Origin: Acidobacteriaceae bacterium
Lineage (GTDB): Bacteria; Acidobacteriota; Terriglobia; Terriglobales; Acidobacteriaceae
Assembly (NCBI GenBank): GCA_003162495.1
Contig: PMOF01000102.1
Location: 1 to 5,726 of the forward strand
Length of the DNA: 5,726 bases
Direction of reading: 5' to 3'
Shown: piece after piece, positions 5,225-5,726 of the stretch
How the letters are laid out: each line of letters opens with the position of its first letter
Position numbering within the stretch: the first letter of the stretch is position 1
The notes under the pieces: generated by a model
What the model was told of the DNA's origin: nothing
The model's input: the letters and a program-made list of their open reading frames with translations, nothing else
Databases searched by the model: none
Made by a program: the position numbers and the translations under genes

Positions 5225-5726
5225 ACCGCGGCCTGGACTACATTCTTGAGCGGTTCGCCGGCGATGTAGCGGCGCAACTCAGCAGCGGCCGTGCGGACCG
5301 CGCGGGGCGCAAATTGCGGGCTCGATCCGCCGACGTGGGGCGTAATCAGCAAGTTGGGGCAGCTCCACAGAGGGTGTCCATCGGGCAGCGGCTCGGGATC
5401 GGTAACATCGAGCGCGGCGCGTATATGACCCGCATTAAGCGCGTCTACCAACGCGTTTGTGTCCACAACCGGACCGCGCGCGGCATTGACGAGCAGAGTG
5501 CCTTGTTTCATCAAAGCTAGCTGCCGGCTGCCGATGAGCCAGCGCGTCTCCGCAGTAGAAGGCAGGATCAGCACGACGATTTGGGCTTGAGGAAGAAGAC
5601 TGTCCAGATCGCCGACGGCATGAACGGGAGGATCGGTGCGGGCGGTGCGGGCCAAACGCAGCATCTCCACATCAAACGGCGCAAGCATGCGTTCGATCTC
5701 TTTGCCAATGGCGCCATAACCCACCA
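5221..5726 (-). CDS. D-isomer-specific 2-hydroxyacid dehydrogenase, C-terminal part
   Basis: The gene enters from the right edge; 168 codons including the stop are visible and the true start is outside the window. The first full codon (GTG at 5726-side of the frame) encodes the Val of the nucleotide-binding motif VGYGAIG and is not a start. Numbering from that Val, the catalytic residues are Arg83 (NAARGPVVD), Glu111 (DPEPLPDG) and His130 (TPHVGG), with the normal Glu-His spacing. These enzymes interconvert 2-keto acids and D-2-hydroxy acids with NAD(P)H; family members include phosphoglycerate, glyoxylate/hydroxypyruvate and D-lactate dehydrogenases. The end of the second Rossmann strand reads RLARTAR, with arginines where NAD-specific enzymes have an acidic residue, so NADP(H) is possible. 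No C-terminal ACT domain is present, so a short-type enzyme rather than a long SerA. It converges on pnuT and is probably unrelated to it. Confidence 0.93.
   Translation of the reverse strand, partial: VGYGAIGKEIERMLAPFDVEMLRLARTARTDPPVHAVGDLDSLLPQAQIVVLILPSTAETRWLIGSRQLALMKQGTLLVNAARGPVVDTNALVDALNAGHIRAALDVTDPEPLPDGHPLWSCPNLLITPHVGGSSPQFAPRAVRTAAAELRRYIAGEPLKNVVQAAV

Noticed and set aside
1..5726. CRISPR array, insertion sequence, tRNA or rRNA
   Set aside because: No regularly spaced repeats, transposase motifs, terminal inverted repeats with duplications, or tRNA/rRNA signatures were seen on either strand.

Overview
The window looks like the chromosome of a soil-type Acidobacteriota, probably class Terriglobia. 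The reasons are moderately high GC, a large FG-GAP/ASPIC (CRTAC1-type) secreted protein of a kind abundant in that group, and a TonB-dependent receptor that implies an outer membrane. The taxon is inferred from gene content and style, not from a marker gene.

Layout: (1) 1-678, + strand: the C-terminal end of an FG-GAP/VCBS plus ASPIC/UnbV protein that begins outside the window. (2) 679-911: a 233-base regulatory gap with a clear thiamine pyrophosphate (TPP) riboswitch (about 761-842). It is preceded by a possible promoter and an inverted repeat, and followed by an expression platform. (3) 912-5224, + strand: three tightly packed genes, namely a TonB-dependent outer-membrane receptor (827 aa), an APH/choline-kinase-fold small-molecule kinase (394 aa), and a PnuC-family inner-membrane transporter read here as the thiamine transporter PnuT (208 aa). 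(4) 5221-5726, - strand: the C-terminal part of a D-2-hydroxyacid dehydrogenase. It converges on the transporter gene, and the two stop codons interlock.

Main interpretation: the riboswitch and the three genes after it look like a compact thiamine-uptake operon. The receptor would bring thiamine (or a precursor) across the outer membrane using TonB energy, PnuT would let it cross the inner membrane, and the kinase would trap it by phosphorylation. The receptor resembles siderophore receptors and the kinase resembles generic aminoglycoside phosphotransferases, so both would probably get misleading names without the riboswitch. A receptor-pnuT-pyrophosphokinase arrangement is known from Bacteroidetes. 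Here an APH-fold kinase sits where the thiamine pyrophosphokinase would be, which makes it a good candidate for an uncharacterised thiamine kinase.

The leader can be read in some detail. The P1 stem, an SD-masking hairpin just before the receptor start, and an upstream inverted repeat all use the same GTTTC/GAAAC pairing words. This suggests a switch acting on translation initiation. These structures were folded by eye and no energies were calculated.
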